The notes beneath the pieces are model-generated. The model was not told where the DNA came from. It searched no databases and was given only the letters and a program-made list of their open reading frames with translations. Shown here one piece after another: positions 54,903 to 63,993 of a stretch of 64,000 nt of DNA. Numbering within the stretch: the stretch's first letter is position 1; each line of letters begins with the position of its first letter. The stretch is from Shewanella sp. UCD-KL12 (GTDB lineage Bacteria; Pseudomonadota; Gammaproteobacteria; Enterobacterales; Shewanellaceae). A program made the translations under genes and the position numbers. The stretch lies in assembly GCF_001957125.1 (NCBI RefSeq), contig NZ_MPHJ01000003.1, forward strand, positions 289,203 through 353,202, read 5' to 3'.

Positions 54903-55700
54903 ATGAGTAAAGATACGCAGTATGTGGCTCGATTACCTGACGAAAATGGCCATATAGATTATCCGCAAAATGAACATGAAACTTGGCAGGCATTATACGC
55001 TAGGCAATTAGGTAATTTACCTAAATATGCTTGCGATGAATACCAGCAAGGCCTATTAGATTTAGGCTTGTCTGGGAGTAAAATTCCACAGTTGTCAGAT
55101 ATTGACGCTGTGCTGTTAAAAATGACAGGTTGGAAAACCGCTGCTGTCCCCGCACTTATTTCATTCGAACGTTTTTTTGAGTTACTGGCGAATAAAGAGT
55201 TTCCGGTAGCAACTTTTATCCGTAGTAAAGATGAGTTTGATTATTTAAGAGAGCCAGATATTTTTCATGAAGTATTTGGTCATTGTCCCTTGTTGACCAA
55301 TCCTTCATTCGCTAAATTTTCTCATGCGTATGGAAAATTGGGTTTAGCTGCCAGTAAAGAAGATAGAGTATTTCTGGCTCGGCTTTATTGGTTTACCGTG
55401 GAGTTTGGCTTAATACAAAACAAAGATAAGTCTTTACGTATCTATGGTGGCGGGATTTTGAGCTCTCCAGGTGAGACACTTTACGCGATGGGAGATGAGC
55501 CACAAATTAAACCGTTTGACTTGGTTGATGTGCTCCGCACTCCCTATCGCATCGATATCATGCAGCCAGTCTATTATGCCATTAGTAGTCTTGAGTATCT
55601 TGATGAAATTGCAGAGATGGATATCATGGGAGCCGTTGATGAAGCCAAAAAGCTGGGGTTGTTTGCTCCATTATATGAGCCTAAGTCTAAAGCTAGTTGA
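54903..55700 (+). CDS. phhA: Phenylalanine 4-monooxygenase (PhhA)
   Basis: A 265-residue non-heme iron, tetrahydropterin-dependent hydroxylase turning phenylalanine into tyrosine. The iron ligands are seen as His122 and His127 in DIFHEVFGHCP and Glu167 in YWFTVEFGL. It is the bacterial catalytic-domain-only length with no regulatory ACT domain. The start ATG 54903 is forced, since a stop codon (54894-54896) lies in frame just before it; the only good ribosome site belongs to a three-codon leader. phhB follows after 70 bp. Confidence 0.96.
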   Translation: MSKDTQYVARLPDENGHIDYPQNEHETWQALYARQLGNLPKYACDEYQQGLLDLGLSGSKIPQLSDIDAVLLKMTGWKTAAVPALISFERFFELLANKEFPVATFIRSKDEFDYLREPDIFHEVFGHCPLLTNPSFAKFSHAYGKLGLAASKEDRVFLARLYWFTVEFGLIQNKDKSLRIYGGGILSSPGETLYAMGDEPQIKPFDLVDVLRTPYRIDIMQPVYYAISSLEYLDEIAEMDIMGAVDEAKKLGLFAPLYEPKSKAS

Positions 55701-55770
55701 TTGAAGTTCTGCCAGTAGCGAGCTACTGCCAATATTAAAACAAAAAATAGTAATTCTTAAGGAAGAAGAG

Positions 55771-56109
55771 ATGTCAAAGCTATCTGAAATGAAATGTGAA
55801 GCTTGCCAGGCTGATGCGCCTAAAGTATCCGATGCTGAACTTGCCGATTTAATAAGAATGATCCCAGATTGGGGAGTTGAAGTGCGTGATGGGATTATGC
55901 AGCTTGAGCGTGTATATAAATTTAAGAATTTTAAACTTGCTATGGCTTTCACTAATAAGCTTGCAGAGCTTGCTGAAGAAGAGTTCCATCATCCAGGAAT
56001 ATTGACAGAATGGGGTAAGGTAACTGTGACATGGTGGTCCCATTCAATTAAAGGACTACATAAGAATGACTTCATTATGGCGGCCAAAACAGACCAGTTG
56101 TTAGATTAA
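55771..56109 (+). CDS. phhB: Pterin-4a-carbinolamine dehydratase (PhhB)
   Basis: A 112-residue enzyme recycling the hydroxypterin made by PhhA. The active-site motif EFHHPG...[17 protein letters not shown] fits the HHP-x-VxVxxxTH pattern, with Ser in place of the usual Thr. AAGGAAGAAG precedes the ATG. It forms an operon with phhA and ends at an intrinsic terminator. Confidence 0.95.
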   Translation: MSKLSEMKCEACQADAPKVSDAELADLIRMIPDWGVEVRDGIMQLERVYKFKNFKLAMAFTNKLAELAEEEFHHPGILTEWGKVTVTWWSHSIKGLHKNDFIMAAKTDQLLD

Positions 56110-56128
56110 AATTTAACGCCTAAAAATC

Positions 56129-56160
56129 AGCAGGTTATATACTGTTAACCTGCTTTTTTT
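56129..56160 (+). terminator. terminator after phhAB
   Basis: AGCAGGTTA and TAACCTGCT arms with an 8-nt loop followed by seven T: a textbook rho-independent terminator. Confidence 0.93.
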
Positions 56161-56334
56161 GTTCCAAACCCATCATCATGCTGTAAACAAGACTTGCCAC
56201 AATTATCATAACCTTTTAACGTATGAGCCTTTAATGGACAGTATAAGGCCAAGCTCAGCCATTCATTATGGTAGGTCTTTGATGATTCTATTTATCCCAA
56301 TAACGATACTAATTAATAAAGGGAAATTGACAGT

Positions 56335-57873
56335 ATGCGCCTTGAAGTATGTTGTTTAGACCGTGTTGGTCTAGCCAAAGATATTTTGATGATCTTAGAA
56401 GGTTATGGCATTAACCTAATCGCTATCGATGCCAGTAATCAAGGTTTCCTCTATCTGCAGTTTGCTGAAGTAAATTTTGATTTGCTCAGTGAATTATTAC
56501 CTTTGATTCGAAAAGTTGAAGGGGTGCATGATGTACGTACTGTCTCTTTTATGCCTTCTGAGCAAGAACATTATGCGTTAAAAACATTGCTAAAGACGCT
56601 CCCTGACTCGGTTTTTTCAATTGATGTTAAGGGGAGGGTTCGTATCGTTAATGAATCTGCTTTGTTGACCGTAGGCATGGCTGAACATGAAGTGATAGAT
56701 GAACCGCTAAATCATTGGGTACAAGGATTCAACTTTAGTCGCTGGCTGAGTGAAAGCTTAGTATTAGCTCAAGCGACCCGCGTTAACATAGCTCAAAATG
56801 AATATTTGGCCGAAATGTTGCCAATATACCTTCCAGATGAGAGCGATAAGAGCATACTTGCGGGAGCCGTAGTTTCTCTCAAGTCGCCCGCCCGCGTTGG
56901 AAAACAATTTAACGCGCTTCAAAGCCAGACGGTAGGTTTTGAAAATGTATTGGTAACGAGTGATAAGATGAAGGAAGTTTTGGTACAGGCGAGGCGTATG
57001 GCTCAGCTTGATGCTCCACTACTCATCACTGGCGAAACCGGTACAGGTAAAGAGCTCATGGCTAGAGCTTGTCATGATGCTAGTATGAGGCGAGACCATC
57101 CTTTTATTGCAATCAATTGTGCCGCTTTACCTGATAGTGCAGCAGAAGAGGAGCTCTTCGGTTATGTGAGTAATGGCACGATTGTTAAAAGAGGTTTTTT
57201 TGAAGAGGGAAAGGGGGGGACTGTCTTTCTCGATGAAATAGCTGAGATGTCAAAATCTGCCCAAGTGAAGTTACTTCGCCTGTTGCAAGATGGTACGTTT
57301 AGACGCTTAGGTGAAGACAAAGAGGTAAGAGCAGATGTTCGGATTGTCTGTTCGACTCAGAAAAATCTTGCTGAATTGTGTCAAACTGGCGAGTTTAGAG
57401 AAGATCTTTATTATAGGATCCATGTCCTTAGTTTCCATATGCCATCTCTTCGTGAGCGTAAGATTGATGTTATCCCACTCACTGAGATGTTCCTTGAGCA
57501 CTACAGCCAGCAGCTCTCAATTCCAATTAGGCGAATATCAGCTCAGTGTCGTGAGCACCTTCTTAACTATGCTTGGCCTGGCAATGTTCGCCAGCTTAAA
57601 AATGCTATTTTTAGAGCTGTATCTATGTGGGATGGCTCAGCAGAACTGACGGTAGAACAACTTAAGCTCCCCTCATACGCTGAAGGTTTTGGTTACTTTG
57701 ATCATCAGTTTGAAGGCAGTTTAGATCAAGCCATGAAACAGTTTGAATCGAGTCTATTAAGGCGCTTATATCCAGCGTATCCAAGTACACGGCAACTGGC
57801 TAAGAAACTAGGTGTTTCTCATACCGCCATAGCCAACAAGCTTAGAGAGTATAAGATCAGCAAACAAAAATAG
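56335..57873 (+). CDS. tyrR: Transcriptional regulator TyrR
   Basis: A 512-residue aromatic amino-acid regulator: ACT domain (1-75, MRLEVCCLDRVGLAKDIL), PAS (80-190), AAA+ domain (about 205-430, Walker A GETGTGKE) and a C-terminal TyrR helix-turn-helix (STRQLAKKLGVSHTAIANKLREYKI). The sigma54-contact GAFTGA loop is absent (GYVSNGTI there), as expected for TyrR, which works with sigma70. A weak TyrR-like box (TGTAAA-N6-TTGCCA, 56182-56199) lies upstream and may allow autoregulation. It is flanked by its likely targets phhAB and fahA-maiA. Confidence 0.95.
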   Translation: MRLEVCCLDRVGLAKDILMILEGYGINLIAIDASNQGFLYLQFAEVNFDLLSELLPLIRKVEGVHDVRTVSFMPSEQEHYALKTLLKTLPDSVFSIDVKGRVRIVNESALLTVGMAEHEVIDEPLNHWVQGFNFSRWLSESLVLAQATRVNIAQNEYLAEMLPIYLPDESDKSILAGAVVSLKSPARVGKQFNALQSQTVGFENVLVTSDKMKEVLVQARRMAQLDAPLLITGETGTGKELMARACHDASMRRDHPFIAINCAALPDSAAEEELFGYVSNGTIVKRGFFEEGKGGTVFLDEIAEMSKSAQVKLLRLLQDGTFRRLGEDKEVRADVRIVCSTQKNLAELCQTGEFREDLYYRIHVLSFHMPSLRERKIDVIPLTEMFLEHYSQQLSIPIRRISAQCREHLLNYAWPGNVRQLKNAIFRAVSMWDGSAELTVEQLKLPSYAEGFGYFDHQFEGSLDQAMKQFESSLLRRLYPAYPSTRQLAKKLGVSHTAIANKLREYKISKQK

Positions 57874-57956
57874 ATGTAACAACTAATTGCCACCAAAGGT
57901 TGGGTTTTTAATCACTTTTTAGGTGAAACGCCCATATTTATGCAGGAATATTCGGT

Positions 57957-57974
57957 TGTATAGATAACTTTACA
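57957..57974. promoter_or_regulatory. TyrR box upstream of fahA
   Basis: TGTATA-GATAAC-TTTACA differs from the TyrR consensus at one base. It lies 144 bp before the fahA start codon. Confidence 0.75.
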
Positions 57975-57995
57975 AAATAGACAGCGCATCCGTTT

Positions 57996-58015
57996 AGCGT
58001 GATTTATATCACGCT
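57996..58015. promoter_or_regulatory. CRP/FNR-type palindrome upstream of fahA
   Basis: AGCGTGAT-TTAT-ATCACGCT, perfect 8-bp arms. The core GTGA-N6-TCAC resembles CRP sites and GTGAT-N4-ATCAC resembles the related FNR/EtrA class; which protein binds is undecided. It lies between the TyrR box and fahA. Confidence 0.55.
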
Positions 58016-58117
58016 ATTCCTATCTGTCTATGCTTAAGGTATTTATATAGCCATTATTAGAAGAGATAAGGTACTCAAGTTAGTTGCCACACTTGAGATC
58101 TATAGATAGGAGCAGGT

Positions 58118-59104
58118 ATGAAGTTAGCCAGTTATAACAACGGTCGCCGTGACGGTCAGTTGATGTTAGTGAGTAAAGACCTTTCCAAAGCAGTGGCTGT
58201 ACCTGCAATTGCGAATACTATGCAGCAACTTATGGATGCATGGGATCTGCTATACCCTCAGCTTAATGAGCTTTATGAAGCCTTAAACGAAGGCATGTTT
58301 GATAATGCAGAAGATTTTGATGAGTCAAAATGTTTATCACCACTCCCTCGTGCTTACCAGTGGGCTGATGGCAGCGCATACGTAAACCACGTTGAGTTAG
58401 TACGTAAAGCGCGCGGCGCGGAAATGCCTGAAACATTTTGGACAGACCCTCTCGTTTACCAAGGTGGCTCGGATTGCTTTATCGGACCTAAAGCCGATAT
58501 TCCATTAGCAAGCGAAGAGTGGGGCATTGATTTCGAGTCTGAAATCGCCGTTATTACCGATGATGTCCCTATGGGGGTTTCAACTGATTCGGCTCAACAG
58601 CATATTAAGTTATTGATGCTTGTAAATGATGTGTCCCTACGTAATCTTATACCTGGTGAGCTCGCTAAAGGTTTTGGATTTTACCAAGCTAAACCTTCAA
58701 GTAGCTTTTCTCCTGTTGCTGTTACACCTGATGAGCTTGGCGAGCGTTGGGAGGACTCAAAAGTTCACCTACCATTGATAACTCATCTAAACAGCGAGCT
58801 ATTTGGCCGCCCTAATGCTGGCGTTGATATGACGTTTAACTTCAGTCAGCTGGTGTCTCATGTGGCTAAGACCCGTCCTTTAGGTGCTGGTGCCATCATT
58901 GGCTCTGGGACTATCTCTAACTACGATCGTAGTGCCGGTTCTAGCTGCCTAGCAGAGACACGTATGTTAGAAACGATTGCAGACGGTAAGCCATCTACTT
59001 CATTCATGAAGTTTGGCGATAGAGTGCGTATTGAAATGCTCGACGATAATGAGCAAACAATTTTTGGCTCAATCGATCAACAAGTTGTCGAATATAAAGG
59101 CTAA
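58118..59104 (+). CDS. fahA: Fumarylacetoacetate hydrolase family protein
   Basis: A 328-residue FAH-fold hydrolase, likely fumarylacetoacetase, the last step of homogentisate breakdown to fumarate and acetoacetate. Metal-binding acidic residues are visible in WGIDFESEIAVITDDVP and the catalytic region in SDCFIGPKADIPLAS; LGAGAIIGSGTISNYDRSAGSSCLAETR is the conserved C-terminal block. Good ribosome site ATAGGAGCAGGT. It forms a unit with maiA. Hpd and HmgA, needed between tyrosine and this step, are not in the window. Confidence 0.92.
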   Translation: MKLASYNNGRRDGQLMLVSKDLSKAVAVPAIANTMQQLMDAWDLLYPQLNELYEALNEGMFDNAEDFDESKCLSPLPRAYQWADGSAYVNHVELVRKARGAEMPETFWTDPLVYQGGSDCFIGPKADIPLASEEWGIDFESEIAVITDDVPMGVSTDSAQQHIKLLMLVNDVSLRNLIPGELAKGFGFYQAKPSSSFSPVAVTPDELGERWEDSKVHLPLITHLNSELFGRPNAGVDMTFNFSQLVSHVAKTRPLGAGAIIGSGTISNYDRSAGSSCLAETRMLETIADGKPSTSFMKFGDRVRIEMLDDNEQTIFGSIDQQVVEYKG

Positions 59105-59126
59105 CTCAATTTAGCTTATACCAGAG

Positions 59127-59160
59127 CGGGGCTGATTCATTAGAATTAGCCCCGTTTTTA
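59127..59160 (+). terminator. terminator/attenuator between fahA and maiA
   Basis: CGGGGCTGATTC and GAATTAGCCCCG arms (one G-T pair), loop ATTA, then TTTTTA. It lies between two functionally linked genes, so it probably lowers maiA expression or marks a transcript end with partial read-through. Confidence 0.8.
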
Positions 59161-59185
59161 TATCACCTCTTTTTAAGGAACTATT

Positions 59186-59842
59186 ATGTTGAAACTCTTC
59201 GGATACTGGCGATCTAGTGCAGCCTATCGTGTTAGAATCGCTTTAAACTTAAAGCAACTTCGTGCTGAGCAAGTATCGGTTCATTTAGTAAAAGATGGCG
59301 GAGAGCAACATAAAGCAGACTATGCTCAATTGAATCCTCAAGAGCTGGTTCCTACACTGATTGATACTGATGAAGCTGGTAATGAACTGGTTTTATCTCA
59401 ATCTATGGCTATTTTAGAGTATCTTGATGAGCGTTACCCTGAGTGTGCACTCATTCCAAATGAGATCACTGATAGAGCATTAGTACGCTCATTAGCACTG
59501 TTGATTGCTTGCGAAGTTCACCCTCTGAACAATCTTAAAGTACTACAGTACTTAACGGGGCCACTGGCTCTAGAAGATGAGGCTAAAACAGCCTGGTATC
59601 ATCACTGGATCCATCAAGGTTTTAGTGCGTTTGAAAAACAATTAGAGAAACATTCAGGCCAGTTCTGTTTCGGGGATAGTGTAACAATTGCCGACCTTTG
59701 TTTAATACCTCAAGTTTACAACGCGAATCGATTCAAGGTTGATTTGAGTGTGTATCCGAATATATTGCGTGTGAATGAAAACTGTAATCAACTCAAAGCT
59801 TTTATCGATGCGTTGCCTGAAAACCAAGCTGACGCAGTTTAA
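59186..59842 (+). CDS. maiA: Maleylacetoacetate isomerase (MaiA)
   Basis: A 218-residue zeta-class glutathione transferase that isomerises maleylacetoacetate to fumarylacetoacetate using glutathione. The zeta signature SSAAYRVRIALNLK is at 10-23, the cis-Pro glutathione site at ELVPTLID, SQSMAILEYLDERYP after it, and VTIADLCLIPQVYNA in the helical domain. AAGGAACTATT precedes the ATG. Confidence 0.95.
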   Translation: MLKLFGYWRSSAAYRVRIALNLKQLRAEQVSVHLVKDGGEQHKADYAQLNPQELVPTLIDTDEAGNELVLSQSMAILEYLDERYPECALIPNEITDRALVRSLALLIACEVHPLNNLKVLQYLTGPLALEDEAKTAWYHHWIHQGFSAFEKQLEKHSGQFCFGDSVTIADLCLIPQVYNANRFKVDLSVYPNILRVNENCNQLKAFIDALPENQADAV

Positions 59843-59877
59843 TCGCTGGGGAAACATTAGTTAGCTATTAGTAATGA

Positions 59878-60765
59878 CTAGCGGTTTTTCATCAGAAAAT
59901 CCACAAACGCTCTATCGGCTTGACTGATAGGGCGTTGTTTTTTCCAGGCAATATGTAGATCAAGATAGACGGGCGGCTCAAAAGGTTTAGCTAGAATCTC
60001 ATCATTTTCACCAATCACCATCTCTAACACACTTGTGATTGCATAACCTTGTGAAACGACTTGTTTTACTAAATTGATCAAGTTGGTTTCAAAAGCGATA
60101 TTGACGCTAATATCTAATGCTTTTGCCTGTGACAACATCCACTCTCGGTGAAAGTATCCTGGCTTAAACATCACCAGTTCATGTTCAAAAAACTCATCAA
60201 GTTGAATACTAGCATTATCAGATAGCGGGTGTTCATTGGACATGGCGACGACCATCTGTTCGCTAAGCAGTAGATGGCTATCAAACTCCTCACTCAGATC
60301 GTTAGCCGTGATGATTGCTATGTCAACTTCTCCGCGGGATAACATCTTTAACGAGTCACGGGTGCCGCCTTCAAATAAGGAGAGTTTCAGATCTGGGTAT
60401 TGATGTCTAAATGCCATCAAACGAGTAGGGAGATAAAAAGAGCCCAACATGCCAGGGACACCTATTCTGACTTCACCTTGAGTGAGATTAGCCATGGACT
60501 TGATATGGGCTTCAGCTTGTTTGAGTTGTTTAATGATAAGCACCGCATGTTGGTGAAGGGCCTTGCCTTCTGCCGTAAGGCTAACTTGCTTGCCTCGTTG
60601 TCCCGATGAGTTGCTACGATTGACTAATGTGACACCAAGTGCTGTTTCTAATCGCTTTATACTTTGACTTAAGGCGGGTTGTGCCATATTGAGTTGCTTG
60701 GCGGCTTTGGTAAAGTTAGCCGCTTTTGCCAAAGTATCTAAGTGTTTTAGTTGACGTATATCCAT
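59878..60765 (-). CDS. LysR-family transcriptional regulator
   Basis: A 295-residue LysR protein: helix-turn-helix (MDIRQLKHLDTLAKAANFTKAAKQLNMAQPALSQSIK), linker helix, and an effector-binding domain (92-295). ATG 60765 gives the family's usual N-terminus; an in-frame TTG lies four codons upstream. It is divergent from an MFS exporter gene 100 bp away, the common arrangement of a LysR and its target. The inducer is unknown. Confidence 0.92.
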   Translation of the reverse strand: MDIRQLKHLDTLAKAANFTKAAKQLNMAQPALSQSIKRLETALGVTLVNRSNSSGQRGKQVSLTAEGKALHQHAVLIIKQLKQAEAHIKSMANLTQGEVRIGVPGMLGSFYLPTRLMAFRHQYPDLKLSLFEGGTRDSLKMLSRGEVDIAIITANDLSEEFDSHLLLSEQMVVAMSNEHPLSDNASIQLDEFFEHELVMFKPGYFHREWMLSQAKALDISVNIAFETNLINLVKQVVSQGYAITSVLEMVIGENDEILAKPFEPPVYLDLHIAWKKQRPISQADRAFVDFLMKNR

Positions 60766-60865
60766 AACTAAAATCAATGGTTCCGATTGGTTTAATCTAT
60801 TATTGTTATGTTATATCTGGTGGTAATCTTTGTCCATTGAGTTTGAGACTAAGATAGATAAGCTG

Positions 60866-62110
60866 ATGGTATCAGAGAAAAAGAGTAATATTACGGCAAG
60901 TGAGATAAGGCTTATCTGGGCCCTATCGTTGGCCTCTGTCATCATCTATATCAATCTTTACCTAGTTCAAGGTGTCCTGCCGTTAATTGCTCAAACCTTT
61001 GATGTCGATATCAGCCACTCCACATTACTGCTCTCTGTCACAAGTTTTTCAATGGCATTCTCTCTTTTATTTTATGCTGTACTCTCAGATAGGATTGGAC
61101 GTAAAAAGCCGCTAATGCTGAGCTTATACCTGCTACTGCTTAGCGATCTGCTTATGGTATTTGTGAGCGATTTTTCACAATTAATCGCTTTAAGAGCACT
61201 ACAAGGTGTACTGCTTGCTGCCGTTCCAGCGATAGCGATGGCTTACTTTAAAGATGAGTTAAGTCAGGGCGCAATGTTAAAGGCTGGTGCAGTCTATATT
61301 GCAGCGAATAGTTTGGGTGGCATAGCTGGTAGATTAATCGGTGGTGGCTTGTCTCTGTATTTTCAATGGGAGTACGTGATCAGTGTTATTTTGATCTTTT
61401 CAGCAATAGGTGTGTTTGTGGTTCACCAATTATTGCCCAAACATAACAATACAGTTGATAGAAATGTGACCTGTAGTAAGAAGCTAATGGGTGGATTTAA
61501 AGGCGATGTTAGCGGGTTTGTCATTCATCTTATGGACAATAAATTAAGACAAATCTACCTGATCGGTGGCTTAGCTTTTCTAGTCATGGTGAATCAATTT
61601 AGCTATATTCAATTGCACCTAATGAATGCGCCGTATCAGTGGGGACGATTTGAGGTGACGCTTATTTTTCTGTGTTACCTCAGTGGCACGTTTGCTTCAT
61701 ATTACTCAAGCTACTGGATAGCGATGTTTGGCCGGATCAGGATATTCTGGTTGTCGCTATTGATGATGGTGCTTGGCAGTGCAGTAACATTAGTCGATAC
61801 GAGTCAGTTTATATGTTTAGGTTTTTTGATGACGGCTTTTGGATTCTTCTTCATTCATAGTGGATGTAATGCCTGGGTTGCCCATAGAGCAAGGGAGCAC
61901 CGCGCCAAAGCCACATCACTATACTTATGCAGCTATTACCTTGGCGCAGCGATAGGGGGGCCTTTACTGCTTCCATTCTGGCACCAGTGGGAATGGCCTG
62001 GGGTTGTGCTTGGCTCAATGGTGACTTTAGCAGGACTAAGCCTAGTAATGTTTAAATTGATGACGCCACAAAGACGTAAAGTTCGCTCCAGTTTAATAGT
62101 GAACAACTAA
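60866..62110 (+). CDS. MFS transporter (DHA1-type, YnfM-like)
   Basis: A 414-residue, 12-helix major-facilitator exporter with the loop motif DRIGRKKPLM between helices 2 and 3 and FVIHLMDNKLRQIYLIGG in the central loop. YnfM-like members export arabinose or drugs; the substrate is not evident. ATG 60866 is used, although a TTG start at 60830 is possible and neither has a strong ribosome site. It is probably controlled by the divergent LysR protein. Confidence 0.82.
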   Translation: MVSEKKSNITASEIRLIWALSLASVIIYINLYLVQGVLPLIAQTFDVDISHSTLLLSVTSFSMAFSLLFYAVLSDRIGRKKPLMLSLYLLLLSDLLMVFVSDFSQLIALRALQGVLLAAVPAIAMAYFKDELSQGAMLKAGAVYIAANSLGGIAGRLIGGGLSLYFQWEYVISVILIFSAIGVFVVHQLLPKHNNTVDRNVTCSKKLMGGFKGDVSGFVIHLMDNKLRQIYLIGGLAFLVMVNQFSYIQLHLMNAPYQWGRFEVTLIFLCYLSGTFASYYSSYWIAMFGRIRIFWLSLLMMVLGSAVTLVDTSQFICLGFLMTAFGFFFIHSGCNAWVAHRAREHRAKATSLYLCSYYLGAAIGGPLLLPFWHQWEWPGVVLGSMVTLAGLSLVMFKLMTPQRRKVRSSLIVNN

Positions 62111-62143
62111 TATCATTTACTATCTCTAGCTTCATTGTACTGG

Positions 62144-63421
62144 TTAGGCTGGTTTTTTGGTGGGAACAAAAGGCCAGATCTGCGCTTTAAAGTGTCCATG
62201 ATAGAAGATTAATCCAGCTACGAAAGTGATTGAGGCTCCTGTGAGTAGGGCCCATTGCACATCAAACATAGATAATACCCCCCCGATGAGCGCTGCTAGC
62301 AGGTTACCCAAACAAAAAATGGTGACTAGCATGCCCATTAATTTCCCCTGAGCTCTATCTTCATATGAGTGTGACAGATACGATGGCAGGAAGCCGTTAT
62401 AGATAGCAATACCAGCTCCCATCAGCGCGAAGCTGATAAGGTAGCTCTGATTGATAAAAAAGGGCAGTGCGGCGAGTGCTGAGCCAAACAGCATCATGCC
62501 GAGTAGTCCTGCATGCGGGTGAGAGAGCTTTTTCTGAATGATTGGATTGATAAATAGGCTAGTGAATATCATACAAGTGGTTAAAAATACTGTTGCCCAA
62601 CTGATATCTACAGCTTGATAGCTAAACTCACGAACCAGGTGAAGTGGGTAATATTCATAATATAGGTTAACGCCTACAGTAAGAAACAAATAGAGCAAAA
62701 AAAAGCGTCTTAGATCGGGCTGTGCGAGAAGTGTGAGGCTAGAGCCGCCCTCAGCATGTTTATCTGGTACATCTAAGCTTTTAGGCAGTAAAAAGTGACT
62801 CAACAATGCACAAAGCATACAGGCAAGGGCTGCAATCCAAAAAACCGCATCTATGCCTGCCATAATAAGATAACCGCCAGCAAGTGGGCCGAGCAGGTAA
62901 CCACCGTACCCCATGGAGCTAATGAGTGAAAAACTTCGGGTTTTATCGATTACAGGATGGAGGTCGGCGGCAATCGCGCGAGCAATCGCTATGTTACCTT
63001 CACATAAACCAGTAAGTAATCTTGCTAGACAAAATAGCAAAAAATTTTCAAAGATGGCTGCGATGGCCGTTAAGCCATAGCCAAGGGCGCTACCAATCAG
63101 CGTCAAGGTCAGGAGCCTTTTACGGCCATAGTTATCAGATATTGCGCCAATGACACTGCTGCCAAGAATAATTCCTAATGGGTATATACCTAATACAACC
63201 CCCAATAACAGCTCAGAGGGCAGATTAAGAAACTGCGTTAATGGAGAGCTACCATCAGCAAAAAGCGGGGCTAAGATAGGATAGGGGAGTGCAATGCCTG
63301 CAACACTTATCAGGGTGACTAATAAGGTGATAGACAGGACTTTATTTGCATGACTCAGCGCATTAGCTGAAGCCAAATGCTTGTCAATAGTGCTAGCTTG
63401 TCTGTCTGGGCTGGTGTTCAT
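62144..63421 (-). CDS. MFS transporter (TetA/Bcr-like exporter)
   Basis: A 425-residue, 12-helix MFS exporter with PILAPLFADGS, the motif GAISDNYGRKRLL (helix 2-3 loop) and ARLLTGLCEGNIAIARAIAADL, as in tetracycline/multidrug exporters. Start ATG 63421 has AAGAAG upstream; in-frame ATG 63448 and GTG 63472 are alternatives, but the latter would lie in an inverted repeat. It converges with the preceding MFS gene with a 33-bp gap. Confidence 0.82.
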   Translation of the reverse strand: MNTSPDRQASTIDKHLASANALSHANKVLSITLLVTLISVAGIALPYPILAPLFADGSSPLTQFLNLPSELLLGVVLGIYPLGIILGSSVIGAISDNYGRKRLLTLTLIGSALGYGLTAIAAIFENFLLFCLARLLTGLCEGNIAIARAIAADLHPVIDKTRSFSLISSMGYGGYLLGPLAGGYLIMAGIDAVFWIAALACMLCALLSHFLLPKSLDVPDKHAEGGSSLTLLAQPDLRRFFLLYLFLTVGVNLYYEYYPLHLVREFSYQAVDISWATVFLTTCMIFTSLFINPIIQKKLSHPHAGLLGMMLFGSALAALPFFINQSYLISFALMGAGIAIYNGFLPSYLSHSYEDRAQGKLMGMLVTIFCLGNLLAALIGGVLSMFDVQWALLTGASITFVAGLIFYHGHFKAQIWPFVPTKKPA

Positions 63422-63468
63422 CGTAATATCTTCTTTGATGGTAGTCATTTTAATATTTACATCAAAGA

Positions 63469-63502
63469 ACACTTAAGTAAAGTGTTTCATTTACTTAAGT
63501 GT
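63469..63502. promoter_or_regulatory. perfect inverted repeat before the MFS exporter gene
   Basis: Perfect 13-bp arms ACACTTAAGTAAA and TTTACTTAAGTGT with an 8-nt loop. It could be the terminator of the small gene upstream (TTCTTT follows on the minus strand) or a regulator site for the exporter; each arm contains ACTTAAGT, itself a palindrome. Confidence 0.6.
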
Positions 63503-63519
63503 GGTTGAACTTGCTTGAG

Positions 63520-63747
63520 TTATTTTTCCGGATTAATCCTCTGAGAAACAGAATCGCTCGGAAGTAGCTCAAGGTGGCCGTGTTCATCGAAATACCAACC
63601 AGTAATAAAGCCTTTTTGCCGCATGCTGACTAAGTTTTGCATCACCTCTTTAGCTTCAACCAAGGCTGTTGCTTCATCACAGTTGTGAGTGAGCTTAAGA
63701 TAAGCGGCTATGCTGCTTAAAGAGGCGGATTGACTGACATCTGCCAT
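63520..63747 (-). CDS. Small conserved-looking hypothetical protein
   Basis: A 75-residue soluble protein, with a predicted helix-rich first half (SIAAYLKLTHNCDEATALVEAKEVMQNLVSMRQ) and a hydrophilic end. I do not recognise a family. Coding is supported by balanced composition, a start and stop free of overlap with other genes, and its place between the exporter and a tRNA gene. The ribosome site is weak (GAG 10 nt upstream). Confidence 0.6.
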   Translation of the reverse strand: MADVSQSASLSSIAAYLKLTHNCDEATALVEAKEVMQNLVSMRQKGFITGWYFDEHGHLELLPSDSVSQRINPEK

Positions 63748-63917
63748 AGTATATATCTCGATAGTGAGTATATTTGAAGGATAGACGATTGAGTGGAAAA
63801 TTGGGCTATTTACGTGAGGATATTGATAAATGTTATAGCCTGATATGGTTTTAGATAACTATGAAATACTAGCTGATATTTAGATGAGTTTGATTTGGAG
63901 GTTAAAGAGGATAAAAA

Positions 63918-63993
63918 TGGTGGTCGATACTGGGCTCGAACCAGTGACCCCCTCCTTGTAAGGGAGGTGCTCTCCCAGCTGAGCTAATCGACC
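63918..63993 (-). tRNA. tRNA-Val (anticodon UAC)
   Basis: Minus-strand cloverleaf: acceptor GGTCGAT pairs with ATCGACC, D-arm AGCTCAGCTGGGAGAGC, anticodon loop CTTACAA (UAC), T-arm GGTTCGAGCC, encoded CCA at 63918-63920. The 76-nt length with CCA is normal. Confidence 0.97.
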
